Shown here in pieces: positions 54,466-63,567 of a DNA stretch of 64,000 nt. The stretch is taken from assembly GCA_963721065.1 (NCBI GenBank), contig CAVRHO010000005.1:434001-498000 (forward strand), in the 5' to 3' direction. Numbering within the stretch: the stretch's first letter is position 1; the number at the start of each line of letters is the position of its first letter. The notes beneath the pieces are model-generated. The model made no database searches. It had not been told where the DNA came from and was given only the letters and a program-made list of their open reading frames with translations. This DNA comes from CAWBLP01 sp963721065. GTDB taxonomy: Bacteria > Pseudomonadota > Alphaproteobacteria > Acetobacterales > Acetobacteraceae. Both the position numbers and the translations under genes were made by a program.

Positions 54466-54945
54466 ATGTCCGGTGTCCGCCTTCCGACTGCACGCGTCGG
54501 CGCCGAAGTTCCACCGCGCGCCCGTGCTTCCGGCTACCCGCCGCACCTGCTCGCCCGTGTCGCCAACCGTGAGAAGCGCCCGCTTGGCGATCAGTTCGGA
54601 CTTGCCACCTTCGGCGTGAACCTGACCCGCCTCTCGCCCGGCGCGTGGTCCGCGCTGCACCACCGCCACGAAAAGCAGGACGAGTTCATCTACGTGCTGG
54701 AGGGTACGCCGACACTGGTTACCGATGCCGGTGAAACCTCGCTGTCACCCGGCATGTGTGCCGGGTTTCCGGCAGGCGGATCGCCGCACCACCTGGAGAA
54801 CCGCACCACGGCGGACGTCGTGATCCTGGAGGTCGGCGACCGGGGCGCGGGAGACTCGGTGTTCTATCCCGACGACGACCTGGCCGCAGTCATGGGACCC
54901 GACGGCAAGTGGCGGTACACGCGCAAGGATGGCTCCGCTTTGTAA
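54466..54945 (+). CDS. Cupin-domain protein
   Basis: A 159-residue single-cupin protein. Metal-binding cupin motif one: ALHHRHEKQDEFIYVLEG (58-75, His-x-His, Glu); motif two: GMCAGFPAGGSPHHLEN (95-111). C-terminal region carries DDDLAAVMGPDGKWRYTRKDG. Such proteins bind sugars or small metabolites or act as isomerases; this exact subgroup (C-terminal YTRKDG) is found in many proteobacteria without assigned function. A short terminator follows the stop. Confidence 0.8.
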   Translation: MSGVRLPTARVGAEVPPRARASGYPPHLLARVANREKRPLGDQFGLATFGVNLTRLSPGAWSALHHRHEKQDEFIYVLEGTPTLVTDAGETSLSPGMCAGFPAGGSPHHLENRTTADVVILEVGDRGAGDSVFYPDDDLAAVMGPDGKWRYTRKDGSAL

Positions 54946-54950
54946 GCCGC

Positions 54951-54966
54951 AGCCCGCGGGGCTTTT
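54951..54966 (+). terminator. Short terminator after the cupin gene
   Basis: AGCCC / GGGCT stem with GCG loop and four T directly after the cupin stop, a minimal intrinsic terminator. Pairing is short (5 bp) but GC-rich. Confidence 0.5.
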
Positions 54967-54998
54967 CTGCGCGTTGCGCAGACCTTGGCTGTCCGGCG

Positions 54999-55253
54999 CT
55001 ATGCTTCGCCCAGAATGTCGGTCGGCCAGACGCGCTCGAAGTTCGCACCTGCCTCGCGCTGCACGTTGCGCACACTCGCGGCATCGGGCGCTTCGTACTC
55101 GCAGATCATGCGGCTGCGGTCGGTTGACCAGAAACTGCGGACCCATCTCACGTTGTACAGGTCCAGGCATGACGCCATGCGACGCTCGATGCCGTCCAGA
55201 TCGTCCCGCGTCAGCGGCGGATCGAAATGACGTTCAACGATGAAGTGCGGCAT
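54999..55253 (-). CDS. DUF4242-family (nickel-binding SCO4226-like) protein
   Basis: An 84-residue DUF4242 protein: MPHFIVERHFDPPLTRDDLD, then YNVRWVRSFWSTDRSRMICEYEAPDAASV and a C-terminal REAGANFERVWPTDIL. The ferredoxin-like fold, the YEAPDAASV block and the length fit the family that includes nickel-binding SCO4226. It begins at ATG 55253, overlapping the last 20 bases of the large BTAD regulator gene, so the two are translationally coupled on the reverse strand. Function unknown. Confidence 0.8.
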   Translation of the reverse strand: MPHFIVERHFDPPLTRDDLDGIERRMASCLDLYNVRWVRSFWSTDRSRMICEYEAPDAASVRNVQREAGANFERVWPTDILGEA

Positions 55254-58200
55254 GCTTCGCGTCCTTCCTGTCTGTTCCTGTCCTGCGTCCTGCCGGCCGT
55301 GACCCGTCATGCGGCCCGGTCCGGCCAGCCTCGCGACTGGCCGCAATCACCGCAGCGCTCACACGGGCGCTCACACAGTCCGGTTGATCGACGATCGACA
55401 GCAGTTCGGCGATGTCCTCCGCCGGCGGACCATCCCCATCGGCCGGTCCGGCACGCAACAGAAGCGCGCGCGCAAAGGCCGCCTCGCCATCGCGCCGTAC
55501 AGCGGACGCTGCGGCCAGTGCTTCCTCGGCGTAGCTCCGCACTTTCGCCGCCTGGCCCGCGTCAAGCCAGAGCATGGCCGCAGCATTGAGGGCATACGCC
55601 AGACCAGCCTTGTCATCGACCGCACGCAACCGGGTGAGGGCAGCGACCAAACGCCTCTCGGCCTCCGGCATCCCGTTACGAAGTTCCGCCAGTGCCTGCA
55701 GCGCCTCGGCGAACGGCACCTCGTCCTCGCCCTGCCGTGCCGCAACCTCCGCCAGGTCGGCGGAGAGCATAGCCGCCGTGGCGTAACGCGCGCATTCGAA
55801 CTCCGTCACCGTCAGAGTCGCCAGGCATTTGAGTTCGCGCCAGCGGTCTTCGTCCCGCCGCGCCAGCGCCAGGGCCTGCCGGATATGCGCAACTGCCGTG
55901 TCCAGGCTGCCTTCCCATCGCGCCAGCAGGCCGCGAACCCAGTGAAGGTCGCACAGCTCCAGCCCCAGCGACTGTGCCAGCATGGCCGCCTCCTGGCAGA
56001 GCGCTCGCGCATGGGGGATTTCGGTCTCCAGATCGACCAGGCAGCGCGCGGTGTTGGCCAGTTGCCGCGCCCGCACGGCGTCATCCGATGCGGCGCGCCC
56101 GGCTTCGGCGGCGCGGAAGGTGCTGTCGCGCGCACCCGCGATATTGCCGGTTTCCTGGTGCAGCACGGACAGCAGGTAATGGCCCACCGCGGCGGCGGCT
56201 GCCAGGTTGCTCTCCTCGGCCGCCGTGGTTGCCTGCACGACGGCCGACACCAGTTCGGCCGAGCGATAGAGACCGGGCCCGCCCGCCAGAAGCTTGATGC
56301 GGAGCAGGTCGATCCGCGCCTCTCGCGACCCGAGGCTGGCCGGCAGGCGTTGCAGGTGCCACAGCCCGCGATCGGCAAAACCGCCCGCCTCGGCATTGGC
56401 GAACAGACGGATGCATCGCTCACCGGCAATCCGGCAGGCTCGGGCGGCCAACTCATCGTCGCCGCACAACGACGCATGGAGCGCCAGCGGACCTGCCACC
56501 GCCGCATCGGCATCCACGGCCGCCGCGAGGATCCGGGCGACATGCCGGTGGACCAGCCGCCGGCGCGGTTGGGAAATGGTCTGGTACACCGCCTGGCGCA
56601 CCAGATCATGAGCGAAATCATAGTTGTCGGCTGCATCTGCCACCCGCAGGATGCCGCGCCGCTCCAGTTCCTCCAGGGCTGCGGCAAGCTCCGGGGGTGC
56701 CATGCCGGCGGCCCGGCCCAACAGCTCGGGATCGAAGCTCCGTCCCAGCGCCGCGGCCCAGACCAGCAGGTCGCGCGTGCGGAGCGTCAGGCGGGACAGC
56801 CGTCCCGCGATTGCCGCGTCCAACGTGCGGCGCGAGGACTGGCCGTCGTTGCCATCCGCACGCCCCCTGATCCGCGCCAGCTCGAGTGCGAGCAGCGGGC
56901 TACCCTCGCTCTCGGCAAATATTGTGGTGGCGTCGAGCCCGGGATCGACCGCCCGCACCAGCTCCGCCGTCTGATCCGCATCCAGCGGGTTCAGCCGCAT
57001 TTCCAGCCGGCGCTGATCGCGGACGAGGCTCTGGACAAGCTGGGACGCTGCCGGATTGTCGTCCAGCTCTCCTGCGCGGGCGCCACAGGCGAACAACAGC
57101 GCCGAAGGTTCGGCGAAACACCGCAGCAGGTAATGCAGGAGTGCAACCGAAGCGTCCTCGAACCACTGCAGGTCATCCAGCAGCAGTACCGTCGGCGTCT
57201 GTTCCGACAAATGCCGCAGCAATGCGGCGATGGCATCGAACAGCCGCGTGCGGTCGAGCCGATCGTCCACCGGCGCCGGCCCCAGGTCCGGCCGCAACAG
57301 GGCAAGATCGGCGTGCAATGCCGCGGGAATCCGATTGCGTGGAATTGCGCGCAACGCGTCGATCCATGCGCCGTAGGGGCGTGCCGCCTCGGCTTCAAAG
57401 GCACGTCCGGACAGGACGAGCCCGCCGAGTGCATGCACGCATTCCCCGAGATGCGCGAGGAGACGGCTCTTGCCGATCCCGGGCTCCCCCGTCACGACCG
57501 GTACCGTCCACGCCCGGCCGCTGGTCAGCGCGCCGGCGAGCTGATCCACCAATGCGCGTTCGGCATGCCGCCCGACGAAGGGTACCGGTCGGCCATCCTC
57601 CCGGACCGCGTCCGCGTGGGGAGTCAATCTGGCGGCCGCCCGGTTGTCCGGTCGTCCCGGCGCCGCGCCGCCGCCCGTGCCGCCCTTGGTTTGCGCCGAT
57701 GACAGCCCAAGCCGGGCCTGCTCCAAGGCATCGGAACGACGAATGCCCAGCTCTGCCTGCAGGATCCGGCTGGCGCGGCTGTAGTGAGCCAGGGCGTCGC
57801 GGCGGCGGCCGAGCGTTCCCAGAAGCCGGATTACCACCGCATGGCCGGCTGCCGATAGCGGGTCGGCGGCGATCAGCTTGTGCGCATAGCGCAACGCATC
57901 CTCCGGCCGGTCGCCAAGCCGCTCGATCAGTGCGCCCAATGCGGCGAGCCGTAGCGCGCTGAGCAACTCACGTTCGGCCAGGCACCAGGTGTGGAAGCGA
58001 TAGCAGCCCGGCAGATCCAGCCCGTCGAGAAATTCGCCATGGAACAGATCAATTGCCTGTTCCAAGGTCGCGGCCGGAAGTTCTGACAGCTCACCGCCAA
58101 GCAGTGCGCGCAGCCGGTGCAGGTCGATGTCCACGCTGGTGGCATCGAACGCGATGTGTTCCCGGTCAGCGCGCAATCGGACATTGGCGGCCGTGTCGAG

Positions 58201-58425
58201 GAGCGGCCGGATTTTGCTCAGGCTCCAGCGCAGTTCGGCTCTCGGGTCATCCGGGCCGTCCCACAACAGGTCGCACAGGCGCTCGCGACGGTGCGATCCA
58301 CCCGCTGCGACCAGATAGGCCAGAAGGGCACGCGTCTTTCGCGACGCAGGAAGCGCGAGTGTCTTCCCGTCGCGCAACACCTGCAACTCGCCAAGCAGAC
58401 GTAGCTGGAGCGAGGCGTTTGCCAT
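55234..58425 (-). CDS. SARP/BTAD-type AAA ATPase transcriptional regulator
   Basis: A 1,063-residue multidomain regulator. Winged-helix DNA-binding domain 1-92 (LRLLGELQVLRDGKTLALPA, then KTRALLAYLV and RAELRWSLSKIRPLL), BTAD domain 98-240, NTPase domain with Walker A GEPGIGKS (313-320) and Walker B TVLLLDDLQW (412-421), then a long C-terminal TPR-like helical array (about 560-1000). The design is that of large SARP/LAL activators, common in actinomycetes and found in some proteobacteria. The start ATG 58425 sits 201 bp from the divergent FAD oxidase start, suggesting that oxidase as target. DUF4242 follows in the same operon. Confidence 0.85.
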   Translation of the reverse strand: MANASLQLRLLGELQVLRDGKTLALPASRKTRALLAYLVAAGGSHRRERLCDLLWDGPDDPRAELRWSLSKIRPLLDTAANVRLRADREHIAFDATSVDIDLHRLRALLGGELSELPAATLEQAIDLFHGEFLDGLDLPGCYRFHTWCLAERELLSALRLAALGALIERLGDRPEDALRYAHKLIAADPLSAAGHAVVIRLLGTLGRRRDALAHYSRASRILQAELGIRRSDALEQARLGLSSAQTKGGTGGGAAPGRPDNRAAARLTPHADAVREDGRPVPFVGRHAERALVDQLAGALTSGRAWTVPVVTGEPGIGKSRLLAHLGECVHALGGLVLSGRAFEAEAARPYGAWIDALRAIPRNRIPAALHADLALLRPDLGPAPVDDRLDRTRLFDAIAALLRHLSEQTPTVLLLDDLQWFEDASVALLHYLLRCFAEPSALLFACGARAGELDDNPAASQLVQSLVRDQRRLEMRLNPLDADQTAELVRAVDPGLDATTIFAESEGSPLLALELARIRGRADGNDGQSSRRTLDAAIAGRLSRLTLRTRDLLVWAAALGRSFDPELLGRAAGMAPPELAAALEELERRGILRVADAADNYDFAHDLVRQAVYQTISQPRRRLVHRHVARILAAAVDADAAVAGPLALHASLCGDDELAARACRIAGERCIRLFANAEAGGFADRGLWHLQRLPASLGSREARIDLLRIKLLAGGPGLYRSAELVSAVVQATTAAEESNLAAAAAVGHYLLSVLHQETGNIAGARDSTFRAAEAGRAASDDAVRARQLANTARCLVDLETEIPHARALCQEAAMLAQSLGLELCDLHWVRGLLARWEGSLDTAVAHIRQALALARRDEDRWRELKCLATLTVTEFECARYATAAMLSADLAEVAARQGEDEVPFAEALQALAELRNGMPEAERRLVAALTRLRAVDDKAGLAYALNAAAMLWLDAGQAAKVRSYAEEALAAASAVRRDGEAAFARALLLRAGPADGDGPPAEDIAELLSIVDQPDCVSARVSAAVIAASREAGRTGPHDGSRPAGRRTGTDRKDAKHAALHR

Positions 58426-58626
58426 GCCGCCCCCCGTTGGTACCTCCCTGTGATCCCCGGATTCCAACGCTCGCTTCCACGAACGCTTCCGCGGCACGCG
58501 GTCAGTCTAGCAAAGTCGATGGGTCGGCGAAAACCGAAACCCGGCATGGCAGTGCTGGTTCGGAGTGCGCCTCGCTGTCGGCACACATAACGTCACTGCA
58601 TAACGAGCCCAGGAGGGCACCAGAGG

Positions 58627-60058
58627 ATGACGTCCATGATCAAGCGGCGTGATGGCGGAACGTATACGCTGGAAGCGGCAGCGCTCGCGGAATTGCGTGC
58701 CGGCCTGCGCGGCGCCGCGCTGTTGCCGGACGAACCCGGCTACGATGACTCGCGCACGATCTGGAACGCGATGATCGATCGCCGCCCCGGCCTGATCCTT
58801 CGCTGCGCCGGCGCCGCCGACGTGTTGCAGGGCGTACGCCTCGCGCGTGCGCACGGCCTGTTGCTCGCCATCCGCGGGGGTGGTCACAACATCGCGGGCA
58901 GCGCCGTGTGCGAGGGCGGGCTGATGCTGGACCTGACGCCAATGAAGTCGGTGCATGTCGATCCCGCGCGCCAGACCGCCCGGGTCGAGCCCGGCGTGCT
59001 GCTTGGCGAATTCGACAAGGAAGCGCAGGCCTTCGGGCTCGCCACCCCGCTCGGCATCAACTCGACGACCGGCGTGGCGGGCCTGACGCTGGGCGGCGGC
59101 TTCGGGTGGCTGAGTCGGAAATACGGCATGTCCGTGGACAACCTTATTTCGGCCGACGTCGTGACGGCCGCCGGCGAATTGAAGCGCGCCAGTACGGATG
59201 AAAATCCGGACCTGTTCTGGGCCATACGGGGCGGCGGCGGGAATTTCGGCGTGGTGACGTCATTCGAATTCCGTCTGCACAAAGTCGGGCCCGAAGTACC
59301 TGTCAGGGCTGATCGTGCACCCGTTCGAACGCGCGCGAGAGCTATTGCAACGCTATCGCGGAATTGCCGCGCAGAACCCGGATGAACTTAGCTGCTGGGT
59401 TGTGCTGCGCAAGGCGCCGCCGCTGCCATTCCTGCCGGAGTCGGTGCACGGGAAGGAGGTGCTGGTGTTCGCTCTGTGCTACGCTGGCGACATGGACCAG
59501 GGCCGCATTGCGGTGAAGCCGCTCGAGGCGCTGGGCGAGCCGATTGCCAACGTCGTGGGGCCGCATCCCTATACCGGCTGGCAGGCGGCGTTTGACCCGC
59601 TGCTGACACCCGGCGCACGCAACTACTGGAAGTCGCACGATTTTACCCAGTTGAGCGACGGCGCGATCGACACGATCGTCAAATACGCCGGCCAATTGCC
59701 TTCGCCACACAGTGAGATATTCGTCGGCCATATTGGCGGGGCGACCAAGCGCGTGCCCGATGCGGCCACAGCCTATGCCCATCGCGATGCCGAGTTCGTC
59801 ATGAACGTCCACACGCGCTGGGAAGACGCAGCGCAGGACAAGGCCTGCATTGCCTGGGCGCGGGAGTTCTTCGCCGCTTCGGCACCGTTTGCCTCCGGCG
59901 GGGTGTACGTGAATTTCCTCACCGATGATGAGGCAGAGCGCGTACAGGCGGCCTATGGCGGGAACTATGCGCGGCTTGGTCGGCTGAAGGCACAGTACGA
60001 TCCGGACAACCTGTTCACGGTCAACCAGAACATACGTCCGGCCATGGCTGCGGAGTGA
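58627..60058 (+). pseudogene. FAD-linked oxidase (berberine-bridge-like), one frameshift
   Basis: A VAO/BBE-family oxidase of 476 residues when one base (about 59299) is removed. PCMH FAD domain 30-210: the flavin-linking His in IRGGGHNIAG, GVLLGEFDKEAQAFGLATPLG, GLTLGGGFGWLSRKYGM and AIRGGGGNFGVVTSFEF. After HKVGPEV the frame slips; the rest (LSGLIVHPFERARELL to the BBE motif NYARLGRLKAQYDPDNLFTVNQNI) is intact. The position usually cysteinylated in bicovalent enzymes is INSTTG, so only the His link is predicted. Substrates of this group are alcohols of sugars, alkaloids or polyketides. AGGAGGG precedes the start. Divergent from the BTAD regulator. Confidence 0.85.
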
Positions 60059-60428
60059 ACCGCCGCTCTCGAACGCGGTCGGTCACCGACACGCCCGCGC
60101 ACGAATTGCCGGGTCGCGCCGACGGCTCGCGGCCCGGCCAGGCAAAAATGGCACGCTACGTTCGCAGGCGTCATTTGGAAGGCGAAGCGTCGTGCAACGC
60201 TGGCGGACACTGTGGCGGCCCGGGCATCCGTCCGCGTGTCCATGAACAGGCGGGTGACGTGCCCCGGGCCGGTGGACTGCACTGCGCCGGTCTGTTCGCC
60301 GCCCACCCGGGTGTCGGGCAGGCGTGACGCGGGGAGTCGGTCGCCGCAACCCACTGTGCCGGAACCGCAACGAGACAGCCGGACGAGGCTCGCAACCCCC
60401 TGAGGGTGCAACGGCGCGCGACGGCCTG
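60059..60428 (+). other. Gene-free gap between the FAD oxidase and TIGR02300 genes
   Basis: About 370 bp between convergent genes. Open frames are short and lack family resemblance, and no repeats of the kinds found elsewhere in the window are visible. Confidence 0.5.
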
Positions 60429-60455
60429 AAAAAGGCCGCCGCGGCGCCGGCCGCC
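60429..60455 (-). terminator. Probable terminator of the TIGR02300 gene
   Basis: On the reverse strand a GC-only inverted repeat (GGCCGGCGCCGCGGCGGCC) is followed by five T, directly after the stop codon. Pairing is imperfect in the middle, so strength is uncertain. Confidence 0.5.
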
Positions 60456-60793
60456 TACTGGTCGGTCTCGTCGTTGTCGGTCTCGACCTCGATGTCGGGA
60501 CCAATCGAGTCGGTGTCGTCCTCGAGATCGCCGGCGTCTTCCAGCACGTCCTCTTCCTCGACGTCCTCGACGCCCTCCACCTCGATATCGCTGTCCTCGC
60601 CACCCGTGGCCGGGGCGGGCTTCTTCGGACGCTTGTCCTCAACCACGTTGCCGCTGGGGCGGCGCGGCTTGGGTTGGTCCATCGGCTGCTCGGTGCCGCA
60701 TTTCGGGCAGATTGCCGGGACTTTGGTAAGATCGTAGAAACGCGCGCCACAGGAGACGCAAACTCGCTTCGTGCCGAGTTCGGGCTTCGCCAT
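60455..60793 (-). CDS. TIGR02300-family zinc-ribbon protein
   Basis: A 112-residue protein found throughout alphaproteobacteria. Starts MAKPELGTKRVCVSCGARFY, with a zinc ribbon Cys12, Cys15 / Cys29, Cys32 and the invariant FYDLTKVP. A basic linker (PKPRRPSGN...KRPKKP) leads to a very acidic tail (DSDIEVEGVEDVEEEDVLED). Function unproven. It is divergent from aroA (98 bp), the arrangement seen in many relatives and a useful taxonomic anchor. Confidence 0.93.
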   Translation of the reverse strand: MAKPELGTKRVCVSCGARFYDLTKVPAICPKCGTEQPMDQPKPRRPSGNVVEDKRPKKPAPATGGEDSDIEVEGVEDVEEEDVLEDAGDLEDDTDSIGPDIEVETDNDETDQ

Positions 60794-60891
60794 TTGGCCA
60801 GGGCCTTATCAAAATCCGCTTGGGAGCCGCGCGCCATGCCACCGTGCCGTGCGGCTGTCAAATGTCCTGAACGCGTGGTAAGCGCCCGCGA

Positions 60892-62233
60892 ATGCACGAT
60901 ACCGTCACCCGCCCGATGATCGCCCGCAAGGCAGCAACGCCGTTGTCCGGACGCGTCCGCGTGCCAGGCGACAAGTCGATCAGCCACCGCGCCCTGATGT
61001 TCGGCGCCCTGGCCGTTGGAGAAACCCGCATCACCGGCCTGCTGGAAGGCGAGGACGTGCTGCGCACCGCTGCCGCCATGCGGGCGCTGGGTGCCGTGGT
61101 TGCACAGGACGCCGACGGCACCTGGCGCGTCGCCGGCCGCGGCGTTGGCGGCCTGGTGGAGCCGGCGGACGTGCTGGACATGGGCAATTCCGGCACCGCC
61201 GCCCGGCTGCTGTGCGGCGTGCTGGCCAGCCATCCGATCTTCGCGGTGATGACCGGCGATGCCAGCCTGCGGCGCCGGCCGATGAAGCGCGTGATCGATC
61301 CGCTGTCCGCCTGCGGCGCCCGGTTCGCCTCCCGCGAGGGCGGGCGCCTGCCGCTGGCGGTGGAGGGCGCGCGGGAGACGCTGCCGCTGGAGTACCGCGT
61401 GCCGGTTCCTTCGGCCCAGGTGAAGTCGGCGGTGCTGCTGGCCGGGCTGAACGCGCCCGGCATCACGCGGGTGGAGGAGCCGGAGGCGACCCGCGACCAC
61501 ACGGAGAACATGCTGCGCCACTTCGGCGCCACGGTGCAGGTGGAGGCCGATGGCCGCAAGCGGGTGATCCTGCTGACCGGCCAGCCGGAGCTGCGGGCCG
61601 CGGACGTGGCGGTGCCGGGCGATCCGTCCTCGGCCGCCTTCCTGGCCGCGGCGGCACTGCTGGTGCCGGGCTCCGAGATCACCATCGAGGGCGTCGGGCT
61701 CAACGAGCTGCGCTGCGGCCTGTTCGCCACCCTGGCGGAGATGCAGGCCGACGTCACGGTGGAGAACCGCCGCGTGCAGGGCGGGGAGCCGGTGGGCGAC
61801 CTGGTGGTGCGTCACGGCCGGCTGAAGGCCGTGGATGTGCCGTGGGAACGCGCCCCCAGCATGATCGACGAATATCCCGTGCTTGCGGTGATCGCCGCCG
61901 CCGCCGAAGGCACCACGCGCATGCGCGGCCTGGGCGAACTGCGGGTGAAGGAAAGCGACCGCCTGGCCGCGACGGCGGCCCTGCTGGCAGCAAACGGCGC
62001 CAGGGTGGAGGTGGACGGCGACGACCTGGTGGTGCACGGCACCGGCCAGGCCCCCGCCGGCGGCGGCTCGGTAGTCACCCATATGGACCACCGCATCGCC
62101 ATGTCGGCGCTGGCGCTGGGCCAGGCCACCGCCCAGCCGGTGACGGTGGACGACGCCAGCTTCATCGACACCAGCTTTCCCGGGCTTCGTGGCGCTGTTG
62201 AACCGCGTCGGCGGGACGGTGGCCGAAGCGTGA
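60892..62233 (+). CDS. aroA: 3-phosphoshikimate 1-carboxyvinyltransferase (EPSP synthase), frameshifted near 3' end
   Basis: The penultimate step of the shikimate pathway to chorismate. Motifs VPGDKSISHR (24-33), MGNSGTAARLL and AEGTTRMRGLGELRVKESDRL are intact. As sequenced, the frame runs on into cmk after DDASFIDTSFPG. Removing one base at 62182-62185 restores the family's ending FVALLNRVGGTVAEA and a TGA at 62231-62233, giving 446 residues. This is an essential, conserved enzyme, so a sequencing indel is the simplest explanation. Its TGA overlaps the GTG of cmk. Confidence 0.93.
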
Positions 62234-62865
62234 CGGCTCGCCCCGTTATCGCCATCGACGGCCCGGCCGCCGCCGGCAAAGGCACCCTCGCCCGCCGCCT
62301 CGCCCAGGCGCTCGGCCTGCCATACCTGGACACCGGGCTGCTGTACCGGGCGGTGGGCCGGCGTGTCCTGGACACCGGCGGTGACCCGGCCGATCCCGCA
62401 ACCGCGGCCACCGCTGCCCGCGCCCTGCGTCCCGCGGACCTGGAGCGCGGCGACCTGCGCGGTCCGCAGGCGGACGCCGCCGCCGCCGCGGTCGCCGCCA
62501 TTCCCGCCGTGCGGGCGGCACTGCTGGATTTCCAGCGCAACTTCGGCAGCACGCATGGCGCGGTGCTGGACGGGCGCGACATCGGCACGGTGATCTTCCC
62601 GGATGCGGCGCTGAAACTCTACGTCACCGCCAGCCCGGAGGCGCGCGCCCGCCGGCGGTGGCTGGAGCTGCGGGGCAAGGGCATCGACGCCGATCTGGCC
62701 ACGGTGCAGGCCGACATGCTGGCGCGCGACACGCGCGACGCACCGAACATGCGCATGGCCGCTGACGCGCTGTTGCTGGACACCACCGGCCTGGACGCGG
62801 ACGCGGTGTTCGACCGGGCGATGCAGGCAGTCCGGGCATCCAGAACGTTGGGCTTGAAAAACTGA
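62230..62865 (+). CDS. cmk: Cytidylate kinase
   Basis: A 211-residue (d)CMP kinase. P-loop IAIDGPAAAGKGT (7-19), LPYLDTGLLYRAVG, GRDIGTVIFPDAALKLYVTA and ARARRRWLEL are the expected motifs, with TRDAPNMRMAADA near the C-terminus. Starts at GTG 62230, overlapping the repaired aroA stop (GTGA). The order aroA-cmk is conserved in proteobacteria, usually followed by rpsA; here a Phd/VapC pair follows instead, suggesting an insertion. Confidence 0.93.
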   Translation: MTARPVIAIDGPAAAGKGTLARRLAQALGLPYLDTGLLYRAVGRRVLDTGGDPADPATAATAARALRPADLERGDLRGPQADAAAAAVAAIPAVRAALLDFQRNFGSTHGAVLDGRDIGTVIFPDAALKLYVTASPEARARRRWLELRGKGIDADLATVQADMLARDTRDAPNMRMAADALLLDTTGLDADAVFDRAMQAVRASRTLGLKN

Positions 62866-62887
62866 CCAGACCAACTAGCTTGGTCAG
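62864..62887. promoter_or_regulatory. Inverted repeat between cmk and the Phd/VapC pair
   Basis: CTGACCA (62864-62870) and TGGTCAG (62881-62887) form a 7-bp inverted repeat around the cmk stop, 55 bp before the antitoxin start. It could be a weak terminator for cmk or the operator of the toxin-antitoxin operon; no U-tract follows. Confidence 0.35.
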
Positions 62888-62942
62888 GTGGCGCCTTGGA
62901 AGATCCGTCCGGCGTTAACCGTTCCTCAACGCGGTGCGTGCC

Positions 62943-63170
62943 ATGCCTGAGTTCGTGAACATCTACGACGCGAAAACCCAGCTCTCCCGCCTGATCGACC
63001 GCGCCACGGCGGGCGAGGAAATCCTGATCAGCCGCGCCGGCAAGCCGCTGGTGCGCCTCGTCCCGGTTGGGGATGCCGGCCCGCGCCAGCCCGGCCTGCT
63101 GAAAGGCCTCGCGGTGCCCGACGCGCTGTTCGGTCCGTTGCCGGAGGAAGAACTGCGCCAGTGGGAGTAG
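62943..63170 (+). CDS. Phd/YefM-family antitoxin
   Basis: A 75-residue antitoxin: FVNIYDAKTQLSRLIDRATA (4-23) then EEILISRAGKPLVRLVPV, the Phd DNA-binding fold, followed by a toxin-binding tail PRQPGLLKGLAVPDALFGPL and EEELRQWE. The PxxPGxxxG...F(x)PLPEEEL-type tail is typical of antitoxins paired with MKLLLDTHALVWW-type PIN toxins. ATG 62943 is preferred to the GTG at 62934; neither has a clear ribosome site. The toxin starts 10 bp after the stop. Confidence 0.88.
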   Translation: MPEFVNIYDAKTQLSRLIDRATAGEEILISRAGKPLVRLVPVGDAGPRQPGLLKGLAVPDALFGPLPEEELRQWE

Positions 63171-63180
63171 GGCGGCGCGC

Positions 63181-63567
63181 GTGAAACTGCTGCTCGACAC
63201 CCATGCTCTGGTCTGGTGGTGGACGGACGACAAGCGCCTGCCGCCGGCGGCGCGCTCCGCCATCGCAAGTCCGGACAACGGCGTGCTGGTCAGCGCCGCC
63301 AGCGCCTGGGAAATCGCCACGAAGCACCGGCTCGGCAAATGGGAGGAAGTGGCAACGCTGCTGGACGGGTTCGACCTGAACCTGCGTCGCTCCCGCTTCA
63401 CCAGCCTGCCGATCACCCACGCCCACGCGCGCCTGGCCGGCACGCTGGACGGTGAACATCGCGATCCGTTCGACCGCATGCTGCTCGCCCAGGCGCGTCT
63501 GGAGGATCTGGCGATCGTCACGGGCGACCCGGTGTTTCGGAGCTATGGCGCGACGGTTGTGTGGTAG
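63181..63567 (+). CDS. VapC-type PIN-domain toxin
   Basis: A 128-residue PIN RNase beginning MKLLLDTHALVWWW (GTG start; Asp6 catalytic). Glu44 (SAWEIATKHRLGK), Asp95 and Asp98 (HRDPFDRMLLAQA) and Asp116 (VTGDPVF) complete the active site. This is the DTHALLWW subclass that pairs with Phd-type antitoxins, unlike the toxins at 11.4 and 27.6 kb. With the preceding gene it forms an intact type II module located after cmk. Confidence 0.9.
   Translation: MKLLLDTHALVWWWTDDKRLPPAARSAIASPDNGVLVSAASAWEIATKHRLGKWEEVATLLDGFDLNLRRSRFTSLPITHAHARLAGTLDGEHRDPFDRMLLAQARLEDLAIVTGDPVFRSYGATVVW

Noticed and set aside
60892..62865. A genuine bifunctional AroA-Cmk enzyme
   Set aside because: The alternative frame restores the exact AroA ending and the conserved stop/start overlap, so a one-base insertion is the better reading.
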